Assembly (NCBI GenBank): GCA_964438995.1
Contig: CAYTMQ010000001.1
Coordinates: forward strand, 62,001 to 126,000
DNA length: 64,000 bases
Reading direction: 5' to 3'
Source of the DNA: JABMMZ01 sp964438995
GTDB taxonomy: Bacteria > Bacteroidota > Bacteroidia > NS11-12g > UBA955
Made by a program: the position numbers and the translations under genes. The notes below the pieces were generated by a model. That model had not been told where the DNA came from, ran no database searches, and saw only the letters and a list, made by a program, of their open reading frames with translations. Every line of letters starts with the position of its first letter. The stretch's first letter is position 1. This document shows, piece by piece, positions 17,882-26,305 of this stretch.

Positions 17882-19132
17882 ATGAATTTAGAGAGACTAG
17901 AGTCGATATATCAAAACATACACTTAGCCGATAAGTCGGACATGGAAAGCGTGAAACAGTTGACCATCGACTATCCGTATTATGCTTTGCCTTATGTTGT
18001 GTTGTCTAAATACTATTTCGACACCAAGCATTATAAGTTTGAAGACATGCTAAGGCAGGCAGCCATGAGGGTTAAAGATAGAAAAGCACTATACGAATAT
18101 ATCCATAGCAGCACTGTTGTTGAGCAAGTACAAGATATACAAGAGAAAGAGAGCATTTCTGCACCTATTGCAGATGTCAACTATTTCTTAGAAGAAACAG
18201 AATCTATCATAGAGCAAGAAGAAACAGCTATTGATGAACCAGAAGCGATACTTATTGCACCTTCTGAAGAAATGATAGAAGCACCTGGCATGAGCGATGA
18301 AGCCATTATCGAAGAAGCTGTTGAAACCATTTCTGTTAAGGATTTCTTGGCTGATGAAGCAGACGATAACATTATTGAGCAAGATCCAGAATCACCTGTT
18401 ATTGAAGAGCTAGTTGAACCAATACAGAAACCAGAGGAGTTCATTATTGAAACCCATGTAGACAATAGGCCAATCGATAAAATTGAAATCGATTATGACA
18501 TTATTGGGGAGGAGATAGAGACAGAATTTGCATTTAGTAAATCGTTTGTCAGTCAAACAGAGTTAGTAGAGCCAGAACTAGAAGAAGAGAGCAACTTTGT
18601 AGACAATACATCAAGTAAAACAGAAATTGAGTCGAATGAGTCAATAGATGCTGATATCCATTTAAGAAAATACCCTGTTTACAGCTTAGAGAATTATTTT
18701 AAAGATGAGGTAGAAGCGAAAGTTGAGGAAGTTGTAGACGAGCATCCGAGTCCAGAAAGGGATTTCTTCGCATGGTTAAAATCTCCAAAACATGTTGAGG
18801 AGTTGCCAACTGAGGATAAAAAGATTGAGCCAAAAGAAGAAGAAATCGTAGAAGAAAAAGTCGTTAAATCCTTAGACATCATAGAGAAATTTATTGTCAG
18901 TAACCCCCAAATTAGCCGTCCTAAAAAGGAATTTTTCAATCCAGAAAACATGGCTAAGAGAAGTGAAATTGTTGATTTAGAGTTTGTTACTGAGACTTTA
19001 GCGAATATATACTATGAACAAGGCAATATCGATTTGGCCATAAGGGCATACGAAAAATTAAGTTTGCAAAATCCCTCAAAAGCATCGTACTTTGCAGACC
19101 TTATTGATAAAATAAAGAAAGAAAGAAAATAA
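17882..19132 (+). CDS. TPR-containing acidic protein of the lptE-secG operon
   Basis: 416 residues, no signal peptide. The N-terminal about 75 residues form a helical domain (LESIYQNIHL ... PYYALPYVVLSKYYF). A very acidic, low-complexity middle (about 80-300, rich in Glu, Ile, Val, Pro) follows, and the last 50 residues contain a TPR-like helix pair (LANIYYEQGNIDLAIRAYEKLSLQNP). The unstructured middle suggests a cytoplasmic linker or adaptor. It lies 4 bases behind lptE and 2 before secG. I cannot assign a function. Confidence 0.85.
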   Translation: MNLERLESIYQNIHLADKSDMESVKQLTIDYPYYALPYVVLSKYYFDTKHYKFEDMLRQAAMRVKDRKALYEYIHSSTVVEQVQDIQEKESISAPIADVNYFLEETESIIEQEETAIDEPEAILIAPSEEMIEAPGMSDEAIIEEAVETISVKDFLADEADDNIIEQDPESPVIEELVEPIQKPEEFIIETHVDNRPIDKIEIDYDIIGEEIETEFAFSKSFVSQTELVEPELEEESNFVDNTSSKTEIESNESIDADIHLRKYPVYSLENYFKDEVEAKVEEVVDEHPSPERDFFAWLKSPKHVEELPTEDKKIEPKEEEIVEEKVVKSLDIIEKFIVSNPQISRPKKEFFNPENMAKRSEIVDLEFVTETLANIYYEQGNIDLAIRAYEKLSLQNPSKASYFADLIDKIKKERK

Positions 19133-19134
19133 CT

Positions 19135-19446
19135 ATGTTCATTTTAGTACTTACCATCGGCATCATCGCAGCAGTTTTAATGATTGCTATCGTTTTAATA
19201 CAAAATCCAAAAGGTGGAGGATTAGCAGCTAATTTTTCATCAAGCAATCAAATCTTTGGTGTTAAACGTACATCAGAAGGTGTAGAGAAATTGACTTGGA
19301 TTTTTGCAGTTGCAATTTTATTGGTTTCTTTAGGTGCTAGCTCATACAATGGAGACAAAGCAGGTAAAGACAAAGGCTTCACTGATCCTTCAATTGAGAA
19401 GTATATGGAGACTAAGCCTTCAAAAACTACAACGCCTAAAAAATAA
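19135..19446 (+). CDS. secG: preprotein translocase subunit SecG
   Basis: 103 residues with two membrane segments (about 2-22 and 52-68) and the conserved SecG loop LIQNPKGGGLAANFS between them. The Lys/Thr-rich C-terminus is typical of Bacteroidota. SecG is a non-essential part of the SecYEG channel that speeds protein export. Last gene of the miaB operon; only 9 bases separate it from the convergent gene at 19456. Confidence 0.93.
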   Translation: MFILVLTIGIIAAVLMIAIVLIQNPKGGGLAANFSSSNQIFGVKRTSEGVEKLTWIFAVAILLVSLGASSYNGDKAGKDKGFTDPSIEKYMETKPSKTTTPKK

Positions 19447-19455
19447 TCTTAGGGT

Positions 19456-20157
19456 TTACTGAATAGCGTAAACCAAACCCAACTTGATGTTCTTATTGAA
19501 TATCTGACCTCCGTGTATCCCTTTATCATCAAATGATTTAAAGCTGGCGTCTAGCTGAGCATTGATACCGAATTTACCTTTTAAAAGGAAGGAGAAATTG
19601 TTTTGTAGATATATCTGACGACCGTTACCATTGTTATTGGCGTTGTTTTGGTCTACAAACATAAAATCATAACCTCCAAGAGTGGTATAAGTAAGCCAAT
19701 CTTTTAATTTGATTTTAACGCCTATTACTGGTCCGACATTAAATGCGTCTATGATGTTCTTTGCTTTTTGTTGAGGAGAGCTGTAAAAGGTGCGAGAATC
19801 TAAATTGACCCCTATGCCCAAACTAAAATCATCTCCTTTAATAAGATTCTGTCCGTAAGTTGCAGTAAACACTGGTAAATCCATACCCAATACCTGATTG
19901 GTATCTTTGAAATTATTGGTATCTTTCTGTCCACTCATAATATATCTTGCCAACCATGTGGCATCCATTCTGAAGAATGACGGCTCCTTAAAATTGATGT
20001 AGTTAAAGGTCAATCCAGAAGTACTAATGTTTTTACCTCTTTGATCAATGGTAGATGGCACTGCACCTGCTTGAAAGAAGTTTAAAATTGAAATTTTTTC
20101 CTGAGCTTGTGTCACAATGGTAGTAAATACCATAATTAAGACAAATAGGTGTTTCAT
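19456..20157 (-). CDS. predicted outer-membrane beta-barrel protein
   Basis: 233 residues with a signal peptide ending at TQAQ (about 18). Alternating hydrophobic strands of about 10 residues and Gly/Asn-rich turns (for example NNANNNGNGRQIYLQNNFSFLLKGKFGINAQ) lead to a C-terminal strand ending in YAIQ. This suits an 8- to 10-stranded barrel. No family recognised. Single gene with a -7 box 18 bases upstream. Confidence 0.75.
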   Translation of the reverse strand: MKHLFVLIMVFTTIVTQAQEKISILNFFQAGAVPSTIDQRGKNISTSGLTFNYINFKEPSFFRMDATWLARYIMSGQKDTNNFKDTNQVLGMDLPVFTATYGQNLIKGDDFSLGIGVNLDSRTFYSSPQQKAKNIIDAFNVGPVIGVKIKLKDWLTYTTLGGYDFMFVDQNNANNNGNGRQIYLQNNFSFLLKGKFGINAQLDASFKSFDDKGIHGGQIFNKNIKLGLVYAIQ

Positions 20158-20174
20158 AACTGACTGATTTAAGG

Positions 20175-20182
20175 CAAATATA
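20175..20182 (-). promoter_or_regulatory. -7 promoter box (TATATTTG) for the barrel gene at 19456
   Basis: Exact TAnnTTTG on the minus strand, 18 bases before the ATG. Confidence 0.55.
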
Positions 20183-20335
20183 TCAATTTATTGATATGCA
20201 AATCAATACCGCAAATGCATTATGTTTTTTTAACCCTTAATAACCAATTAATTTCAGCTTAAGTCTAATGATTGAATGTTGATTTTTTAGCGCCATTCTT
20301 ATAATATCATTATCTATTGGATGGCATTGAAGAAA

Positions 20336-21679
20336 CTAATTTAACAAAGTAAAAACTTCATTTTGAACCGGCATTCTTCTCAATTTCCACTCATTAGGAA
20401 ATAAATTATTGATTCGATTACCGGCATATTTACCCAAACCAATGATAGAACCTTTGAAGCTTACTAAAACATACCCTTTTTTATCTCTTTCTTGTATAGA
20501 AATAGCATTCTTATAAAGGTAATTCAACGCTTCCAAATGTTCCAATTCATGAAGTTGGAAGGCGTTTATATCAAGCTTTCGTGAAAATGCAATGTATGGA
20601 GAAGGGGTAAACAATTTGTCTTTTTGTTGACCAATTTCGACTCCAATTGAATAAGTGTAAATGCCATTCAAATACGTGGAGTAAAACTCGAAAACATGTG
20701 GTGCAATGGCCAGAATGGCATCGTTGTATTTGTAGTAATTAAATGCACCTTTTAAAAAATTATTCCAGTCGTTTTCTGGCTTTAATGGTTTGAGTTTAAT
20801 GCTAGATTTTGAAGAAGTGTTTGCTAGGTCTTTCGTTTGTTTAAGGAGCGCTATATAGAAACCTTCACCCTTAGTTTTATGAGGATAACATTGATACTCT
20901 GTAAAAGATTCACCTCCAATATTAAAGGAAGCTTTTTCAAAACCATTATCCATAAGGAATTGCACCTGATCTTGATTTTCTCCTGGATTATATGTACAAG
21001 TAGAATATATGATATAACCACCAGGTTTAACACAATGTTTGAGGTTTTCAAGAATGCGTTTTTGTCTAAGTTCGCAAGTCTTCACATTCTCCAGATTCCA
21101 TTCATTGGTAGCATCGGCATCTTTTCTAAACAAGCCTTCACCACTGCAAGGAGCATCAATCAATATGACATCGAAAATTGCACCTATTTTTCTAAAATCT
21201 TCAGTATCGGCATTGGTGATGATGGTGTTTTGATACCCATTTTTTGTAATGTTTTCAAATAAAACAGGTACTCGAGATTTGATGACTTCATTGGAAACCA
21301 AAACATCGTCATCTCCTAGTAAATTGGCTAGATGGGTAGATTTTCCGCCAGGAGCCGCACAAGCATCTAAAACAATTAAAGGATGTTGTAAAGAAGACTT
21401 GATAGCTTTAAAAGCAGTTTCTATCATCATACTCGATGCTTCTTGAACGTAATAAGAACCGTTGTGCCACAGGGGGTCTGATGCAAACACTGGTCTTTCA
21501 GGAAGATAATATCCATTGTCGCACCATTGAACGCGCTCTAATGGACCATGATGAAAAGTTTTGTAAGGATTTAATCTTATAGAAATTGGAGAAGAATCGT
21601 CAAGTGCATTTATGAAGTGAATGAAATCATCTTGTAATTGATGTTTCATTCTTGATTCAAATTCTACAGGCAGCTTCAT
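20336..21679 (-). CDS. rsmF: RsmF/NSUN-type rRNA (cytosine-5) methyltransferase
   Basis: 447 residues. Rossmann-type SAM site DACAAPGGKSTHLA near 107, motif IV DAPCSGEGLFRKD with the first conserved Cys, and motif VI STCTYNPGENQ with the catalytic Cys. The C-terminal part (about 300-447) resembles the RsmF accessory domain (GSIIGLGKYAGNRINNLFPNEWKLR). It methylates C5 of a cytosine in rRNA or possibly tRNA; the exact base is inferred from the family only. Start overlaps the stop of the EamA gene by 4 bases, so the two form an operon. Confidence 0.88.
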   Translation of the reverse strand: MKLPVEFESRMKHQLQDDFIHFINALDDSSPISIRLNPYKTFHHGPLERVQWCDNGYYLPERPVFASDPLWHNGSYYVQEASSMMIETAFKAIKSSLQHPLIVLDACAAPGGKSTHLANLLGDDDVLVSNEVIKSRVPVLFENITKNGYQNTIITNADTEDFRKIGAIFDVILIDAPCSGEGLFRKDADATNEWNLENVKTCELRQKRILENLKHCVKPGGYIIYSTCTYNPGENQDQVQFLMDNGFEKASFNIGGESFTEYQCYPHKTKGEGFYIALLKQTKDLANTSSKSSIKLKPLKPENDWNNFLKGAFNYYKYNDAILAIAPHVFEFYSTYLNGIYTYSIGVEIGQQKDKLFTPSPYIAFSRKLDINAFQLHELEHLEALNYLYKNAISIQERDKKGYVLVSFKGSIIGLGKYAGNRINNLFPNEWKLRRMPVQNEVFTLLN

Positions 21680-22548
21680 TTCTTTGTCAATGTAATTCCA
21701 CCTAATATGAGTCCCATACCTAAAAGTTGAAACATGCCTATGGGTTCACCGAAAATGATGCCCCACATATAGGCAAATACAGGGATAAGATAAGTCACAG
21801 AAGCCGCAAACAAAGCGGTAGTTTCTTTAACCAGTTGATTGAATACGATAAGAGAGATAGCTGAGCCAACTATGCCAAGAATGGCAATATACCCTAGAGA
21901 GTTCCATGTTTCTGGTTGTGAAGCTGCCTGGAAAGTACCAGTAAATATGGCTATAAACAAAGCAGGAATAGCAATCAATGTAAGAGGCACCATGCTATTA
22001 ACAATTGGCGACAAATGACTGAGTTTTGATTTTATGATATTGACATTAATACCGTACAACAAAGCAGCAAATATCACTTTTAAGCAAGGTAAAATATAGT
22101 CTTCTTGAAACGTGATACCACCTTTACTAACAGTTAAAATTAAGGTTAAGGCACCAATGAATCCAATACCAATACCTATTACTTGGCGGATATTGAAAAC
22201 TTGAGAAAACCAAATGACACCAAATATCAGAGCGAATAAGGGTGTCATAGCATTGAAGGCACCTGATAATGAACTAGGGATATCTTGTCCGGCAGAAGCA
22301 AACAAAAAAGCTGGAATCAAATTGCCTAAAGTGCCAGAGAGGGCAAGAAATTTCCAATCTTTAGGAGCCAATGATTTGTAGTTTTTAAAAAAGAAATAGA
22401 CGGCTATTGAACCAGCAAAAATCAATCTCAGAGAAGCAACTTGAAGAGCAGAAAACGACACCAACCCTTTTTTCATTAAGATGAAGGCACTACCCCAAAC
22501 AAATCCTAAAAAAAGGAGTACCAGGATAGTTTTTAAATCAAATTTCAC
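21676..22548 (-). CDS. EamA/DMT family transporter
   Basis: 290 residues with ten predicted membrane segments in two EamA repeats (about 8-130 and 145-288). The GTG start at 22548 is supported by an exact -7 box ending 5 bases upstream and by the first helix that follows at once. Family members move small metabolites such as amino acids; the substrate cannot be read. Co-transcribed with the methylase behind it. Confidence 0.9.
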   Translation of the reverse strand: MKFDLKTILVLLFLGFVWGSAFILMKKGLVSFSALQVASLRLIFAGSIAVYFFFKNYKSLAPKDWKFLALSGTLGNLIPAFLFASAGQDIPSSLSGAFNAMTPLFALIFGVIWFSQVFNIRQVIGIGIGFIGALTLILTVSKGGITFQEDYILPCLKVIFAALLYGINVNIIKSKLSHLSPIVNSMVPLTLIAIPALFIAIFTGTFQAASQPETWNSLGYIAILGIVGSAISLIVFNQLVKETTALFAASVTYLIPVFAYMWGIIFGEPIGMFQLLGMGLILGGITLTKK

Positions 22549-22552
22549 GGCG

Positions 22553-22560
22553 CAAAGTTA
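22553..22560 (-). promoter_or_regulatory. -7 promoter box (TAACTTTG) for the EamA-rsmF operon
   Basis: Exact TAnnTTTG on the minus strand, last base 5 bases before the GTG start codon; a leaderless GTG transcript is predicted. Confidence 0.65.
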
Positions 22561-22598
22561 GGTTTATTAAAGCTTACTTTCAGAAGAAAATTAATACA

Positions 22599-23327
22599 TT
22601 AACGGGTTAGAATGATGTATTCTGAAATGAGTTTGTTTAAGAAAGCATCTTGATTGGTTGGAACTTGCTCCAATTCAAGTATTTCAGTAAGTCGTTTAAC
22701 CAATTGGTCTTTGGCTTCTTTGTGGGCTTTGTTATTGAAATTTTTGCTTCGATAAATGAGGTTTTTAATGAGTACCACTTCATTTTCTTTTAATCTATGA
22801 GCCAAAGGGTATTCAAATTCGTATGATTCTTTGTCTTTTAGATTGAGTTTAAGGATATCGCTTAATCTAAACCTTAAATCACTGCGTTTCATGATGACAG
22901 TTGTGCCAGCAAGTATATCTCCAAGTCGCTGACCATTCTTATTGCTTACTATCATGATGGTGGCGATAGTGCCTAAAGAAAAATAGATGTCTAATAAGCG
23001 CATTGACCAGCGTGAGAAATAGTCTTCAAAAGACAATTCACCACCATTGATTTTAATGATTTTGATACCAAGTGCTCTTTTACCAATGCTTTGACCATTA
23101 CCTATCAATTCGCTTAGAAGAGAGAAGAAACCAAACCAAACAATCGTAAATAATTCTTCGAAAATTCCAACACTGTAATGGCTTGCCTCCATCGAATAAA
23201 TAAACAAAGCTAAGACGATGACCATAATGATGAAATCGATGATAAAGGCAAAGATTCTATGACCAACACTTGCGAGTTGGTATTCTATTTTAACGTTTTG
23301 AGATGTATTGATTTCAATCGTTTTCAT
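22599..23327 (-). CDS. RDD family membrane protein
   Basis: 242 residues. The RDD domain (about 10-150) has three membrane segments and the conserved Arg and Asp residues (GHRIFAFIIDFIIM, GKRALGIKII, FSRWSMRLLD). The C-terminal about 90 residues are soluble and charged. Family function is uncertain; some members move ions or osmolytes. It starts 14 bases behind panB, so probably shares its transcript. Confidence 0.88.
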   Translation of the reverse strand: MKTIEINTSQNVKIEYQLASVGHRIFAFIIDFIIMVIVLALFIYSMEASHYSVGIFEELFTIVWFGFFSLLSELIGNGQSIGKRALGIKIIKINGGELSFEDYFSRWSMRLLDIYFSLGTIATIMIVSNKNGQRLGDILAGTTVIMKRSDLRFRLSDILKLNLKDKESYEFEYPLAHRLKENEVVLIKNLIYRSKNFNNKAHKEAKDQLVKRLTEILELEQVPTNQDAFLNKLISEYIILTR

Positions 23328-23341
23328 AGAGTCTTAAGCAA

Positions 23342-24163
23342 TTAGTATTGCTCATTTTCATTAGGGAAATCAGAAGATTTCACATCATCAATATATTTGT
23401 TAACGCTATTTTTTATAGATTCATATAAGTTGAGGTAACGGCGCATAAAACGAGGAGAGAAGTCTTTATTGATGCCTAACATATCGTGTAAAACGAGTAC
23501 TTGACCATCTACGTCACCACCAGCACCAATGCCAATCACTGGTATTTTAAGAGAAGCAGCAACTTTCTTAGCCAATTCTGCTGGAATTTTTTCTAGAACT
23601 AGCGCAAAACAGCCAGCTTCCTGTAACAATTGGGCATCTTTAACCAATTTATCCGCTTCTTCTTTTTCGACAGCTCTAACCGCATAGGTTCCAAATTTAT
23701 AGATACTTTGAGGCGTTAAACCTAAGTGACCCATAACAGGCACACCGGCGCTGATAATACGTTTTACAGATTCGCAAACTTCTTCACCACCTTCTAATTT
23801 AATTGCGTGGGCGCCACTTTCTTTCATGATACGGATACTGCTGTTAAGTGCTTCTTTGCTATTACCTTGGTAAGAACCAAAAGGCAAATCAACCACTACC
23901 AAGGCTCTTTTAACTGCTCTAATAACAGAAGATGCATGGTATATCATTTGATCAAGAGTGATGGGTAGAGTAGTTTCATGACCAGCCATCACGTTAGAGG
24001 CACTGTCACCAACTAAGATGACATCTATACCTGCATCATCTACTATACGTGCCAAAGAGAAATCGTAAGCTGTTAGCATACTAATTTTCTCCTGTCTTTG
24101 TTTCATTTCCTCAAGGGTATGAACCGTTACTCTTTTTGCAGGTTTAGATGGTGTTACCGACAT
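23342..24163 (-). CDS. panB: 3-methyl-2-oxobutanoate hydroxymethyltransferase
   Basis: 273 residues, normal length. Conserved blocks: MLTAYDFSLARIVDDAG, VGDSASNVMAGHETTLP (metal-binding Asp), DLPFGSYQ, KLEGG, PVMGHLGLTPQS, and the catalytic Glu in LVLEKIP. It adds a hydroxymethyl group to ketoisovalerate, the first committed step to pantothenate and CoA. The other pan genes are not in the window. A -7 box ends 6 bases before the ATG. Confidence 0.95.
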   Translation of the reverse strand: MSVTPSKPAKRVTVHTLEEMKQRQEKISMLTAYDFSLARIVDDAGIDVILVGDSASNVMAGHETTLPITLDQMIYHASSVIRAVKRALVVVDLPFGSYQGNSKEALNSSIRIMKESGAHAIKLEGGEEVCESVKRIISAGVPVMGHLGLTPQSIYKFGTYAVRAVEKEEADKLVKDAQLLQEAGCFALVLEKIPAELAKKVAASLKIPVIGIGAGGDVDGQVLVLHDMLGINKDFSPRFMRRYLNLYESIKNSVNKYIDDVKSSDFPNENEQY

Positions 24164-24168
24164 AGGTT

Positions 24169-24176
24169 CAAACGTA
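24169..24176 (-). promoter_or_regulatory. -7 promoter box (TACGTTTG) for panB
   Basis: Exact TAnnTTTG on the minus strand, 6 bases before the panB ATG. It separates panB from the thiL operon upstream. Confidence 0.65.
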
Positions 24177-24229
24177 CTATTTTTTTAAATTTTATAAAAA
24201 TGTATTTTTTTGAAAGAATAAATAAGAAC

Positions 24230-24694
24230 TTATTTGTTTGAGTATGGAATAAACATATAATCTTTGGGTATTTTAGGAACTAATAAATATCCATCGTATT
24301 TTACAAAATTATTGTCATAGCAAGCAGAAAAGGTTGTACGAATATCAATTGAGTATGTTTTTTCTTTTGTATTTGACAATACTCTAACTTGAAAATCACA
24401 GAAATCGACATTTCTTACAGATTTACTTACTCTAATTAAATCGTATGTTTGGAAATTGATATTGTAACCTAAGTTGCGTTTTACTCTATTAAAATAGGCT
24501 AAACAAGTTGCTGTATCACTAATAATATCACTTGTCTTCAAGTCTTCAAAAGCGCCTACAACATCAGTATAGTATAGATAGTTTAATTCAATAATATTTG
24601 GATCAAAAGGATAGCCTGTTGGAACTCTATTGTCGTTGACATGACAACAGGAATTTAAGATAAGTAGAAGGGAGAATTGAATTATGTATTTCAT
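24230..24694 (-). CDS. lipoprotein of duplicated barrel/lipoprotein unit, copy 2
   Basis: 154 residues. Signal peptide with lipobox LNSC and a second Cys right after it (about residues 16-17). The mature protein aligns by eye with the one at 25275-25745: a P-x-GYP-x-D box after the Cys pair, LKxSxII near the middle, DTxTCxxYF, DLIR, FQVRVL and a C-terminal LxPKxPxxY. Three Cys in the mature part are shared. The ATG overlaps the stop of the barrel gene by 4 bases. No family recognised; presumably faces the periplasm or cell surface. It is the last gene of the thiL operon. Confidence 0.78.
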   Translation of the reverse strand: MKYIIQFSLLLILNSCCHVNDNRVPTGYPFDPNIIELNYLYYTDVVGAFEDLKTSDIISDTATCLAYFNRVKRNLGYNINFQTYDLIRVSKSVRNVDFCDFQVRVLSNTKEKTYSIDIRTTFSACYDNNFVKYDGYLLVPKIPKDYMFIPYSNK

Positions 24695-25254
24695 AAGTTA
24701 TAGCTAATTCCGATATGAGTAAAGTTGTATAATTTATCGTCAAACAAAACAAAGAATTGATCGCTTATAAAAGCAGAGTATTTTTTATTGATTTTAAAAT
24801 CAGATCTGAGATACGGAGAAAGTATAATTTTACTGTAAGCATAATTTTCCAATAGTCCTTGCAAAGTAGCATTACTACTTTTGTAACTAGAGCTTGTGTA
24901 AAATCTTAAAACACTCAGGCCAAGTGTAAAGCTAAATCGTTTTTTTTTAGCTATTCTAACACCCAAATTAAAGGCTAATAAACTATTTGTATTAGTGGTT
25001 TTATAGGTGCCAAAACCAGGGTAATCTCTATATCTAACCGTTAAATTTCCAGAGAAAGTAAAACCATAGTAAATTGGGTTCCATTTGGAAGTTCTAGATA
25101 GACCAACATGCAACATTATAGCGTTGTTGTTGGTTGTTCTATCAAAGTATGTTACTCCTGCGTCAAATTGGTTTTTATATGGTTTAAGTAATTCAAATCC
25201 ATAGATAGTATGTGAAAAAAGTAAAATGAAAAATATGGTAAGTGCTTTGCTCAT
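24691..25254 (-). CDS. small predicted beta-barrel of duplicated unit, copy 2
   Basis: 187 residues, signal peptide about 1-19. Alternating amphipathic strands suggest an 8-stranded outer-membrane barrel. It aligns with the 187-residue protein at 25742-26305 (GVTYF near residue 33, ML near 47, P-x-x-G-x-Y near 80, R-x-x-K-K-R near 100, YLR and KYxxFxS near 150, C-terminal IGISY). It starts 20 bases behind the first lipoprotein. Function unknown. Confidence 0.75.
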   Translation of the reverse strand: MSKALTIFFILLFSHTIYGFELLKPYKNQFDAGVTYFDRTTNNNAIMLHVGLSRTSKWNPIYYGFTFSGNLTVRYRDYPGFGTYKTTNTNSLLAFNLGVRIAKKKRFSFTLGLSVLRFYTSSSYKSSNATLQGLLENYAYSKIILSPYLRSDFKINKKYSAFISDQFFVLFDDKLYNFTHIGISYNL

Positions 25255-25274
25255 TTTATTTTTTGATGTAAAAT

Positions 25275-25745
25275 TTAATAGACTCTTGAATACGTATAAC
25301 CATCAGGTACTTTAGGAATCAGGTAGTATTTGTTCAAAACCATACTAGTATTGTACCCACAAACATTATAATTCTTTCTAGATTCTACAACTACTTTTTT
25401 TTCTTTATTGTTAAATAAGACACGTATTTGAAATGTACCTGAAGCATTTATAACACCATCTTTAATTCTTATTAAATCAAATTTACTAAAGTCAATATTG
25501 TTTTCATAAGTACTATCATGTGCTTTAAAATATGATTCACAGGTTACAGTATCCTTTATTATTTGTGAATCTTTAAGAGTATTAAAACTAGATTGAATAA
25601 ATGAATTAGAAATTTTGTATTCTTCAAATTTAACTTCAAAAGTATTGTTGTCATATGGGTAACCTTTTGGAACAGTATTGTCATAATGAACACAACAAGA
25701 GCTTAAAAGTAGAATGAAAAAAATATAAAAAAGAGTGTATTTCAT
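25275..25745 (-). CDS. lipoprotein of duplicated barrel/lipoprotein unit, copy 1
   Basis: 156 residues, lipobox LLSSC followed by a second Cys. A P-x-GYP-x-D box follows the Cys pair, then SFNTLKDSQIIKDTVTCESYF, DLIRIKDG and a C-terminal YLIPKVPDGY, as in the protein at 24230-24694. It overlaps the preceding barrel gene by 4 bases. Unknown function; the pairing with a barrel gene is seen twice in a row. Confidence 0.78.
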   Translation of the reverse strand: MKYTLFYIFFILLLSSCCVHYDNTVPKGYPYDNNTFEVKFEEYKISNSFIQSSFNTLKDSQIIKDTVTCESYFKAHDSTYENNIDFSKFDLIRIKDGVINASGTFQIRVLFNNKEKKVVVESRKNYNVCGYNTSMVLNKYYLIPKVPDGYTYSRVY

Positions 25746-26305
25746 GGTAAATAGCTTGCACCTAATGTTAAATAACTAAAAAATGGCCTATCAACTTGTA
25801 TGATATGATGACTTAGAAAAATTGTATATTTAGTCTTAAGTCTATATTCTGTTCTTAGATAATATGACACCATATTTTTATACAAAGCTAAATCATCTTC
25901 TAAATAAGATTTTATTAATTGATTAGACGTTTTAGTCTCATTAATAATCGTTAACATTTGATATGTTGATCCCGTAATAAATTGAAGTTTTCTCGATTTT
26001 AACCATCTGATTCCAATAGTAAAATTAGTAGTATTTATTTTTGTGGCTTGACTATAGTTGCCGTGTTGTGGCCAAGTGTGATACTGTTTTCTATAATAGA
26101 AATCATTACTAATTGAAAAATACAAAGGAGATTCTGGAACTGTAACGCCGATCCCAGAATTTAACATCATGTTCCCATTTGATTTACCTTTTCCAAAATA
26201 GGTTGTTCCCAGCTCAATTTGCCATAAAATATCTTTTTTAGTTTCTGCAATAGTTGAATTTTGAAACAATAATATGGGCAATATGATAAGGAGTTTAGAT
26301 TTCAT
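25742..26305 (-). CDS. small predicted beta-barrel of duplicated unit, copy 1
   Basis: 187 residues with a signal peptide (about 1-20, ending STIAE). Predicted short outer-membrane barrel, same length as copy 2 and clearly related to it. The ATG follows the thiL stop codon with no base between (TAAATG), so translation is coupled to thiL. Function unknown. Confidence 0.75.
   Translation of the reverse strand: MKSKLLIILPILLFQNSTIAETKKDILWQIELGTTYFGKGKSNGNMMLNSGIGVTVPESPLYFSISNDFYYRKQYHTWPQHGNYSQATKINTTNFTIGIRWLKSRKLQFITGSTYQMLTIINETKTSNQLIKSYLEDDLALYKNMVSYYLRTEYRLKTKYTIFLSHHIIQVDRPFFSYLTLGASYLP

Noticed and set aside
20837..21262. Plus-strand ORF of 141 codons opposite rsmF
   Set aside because: Antisense to the conserved SAM-binding motifs of the methylase; no independent support.
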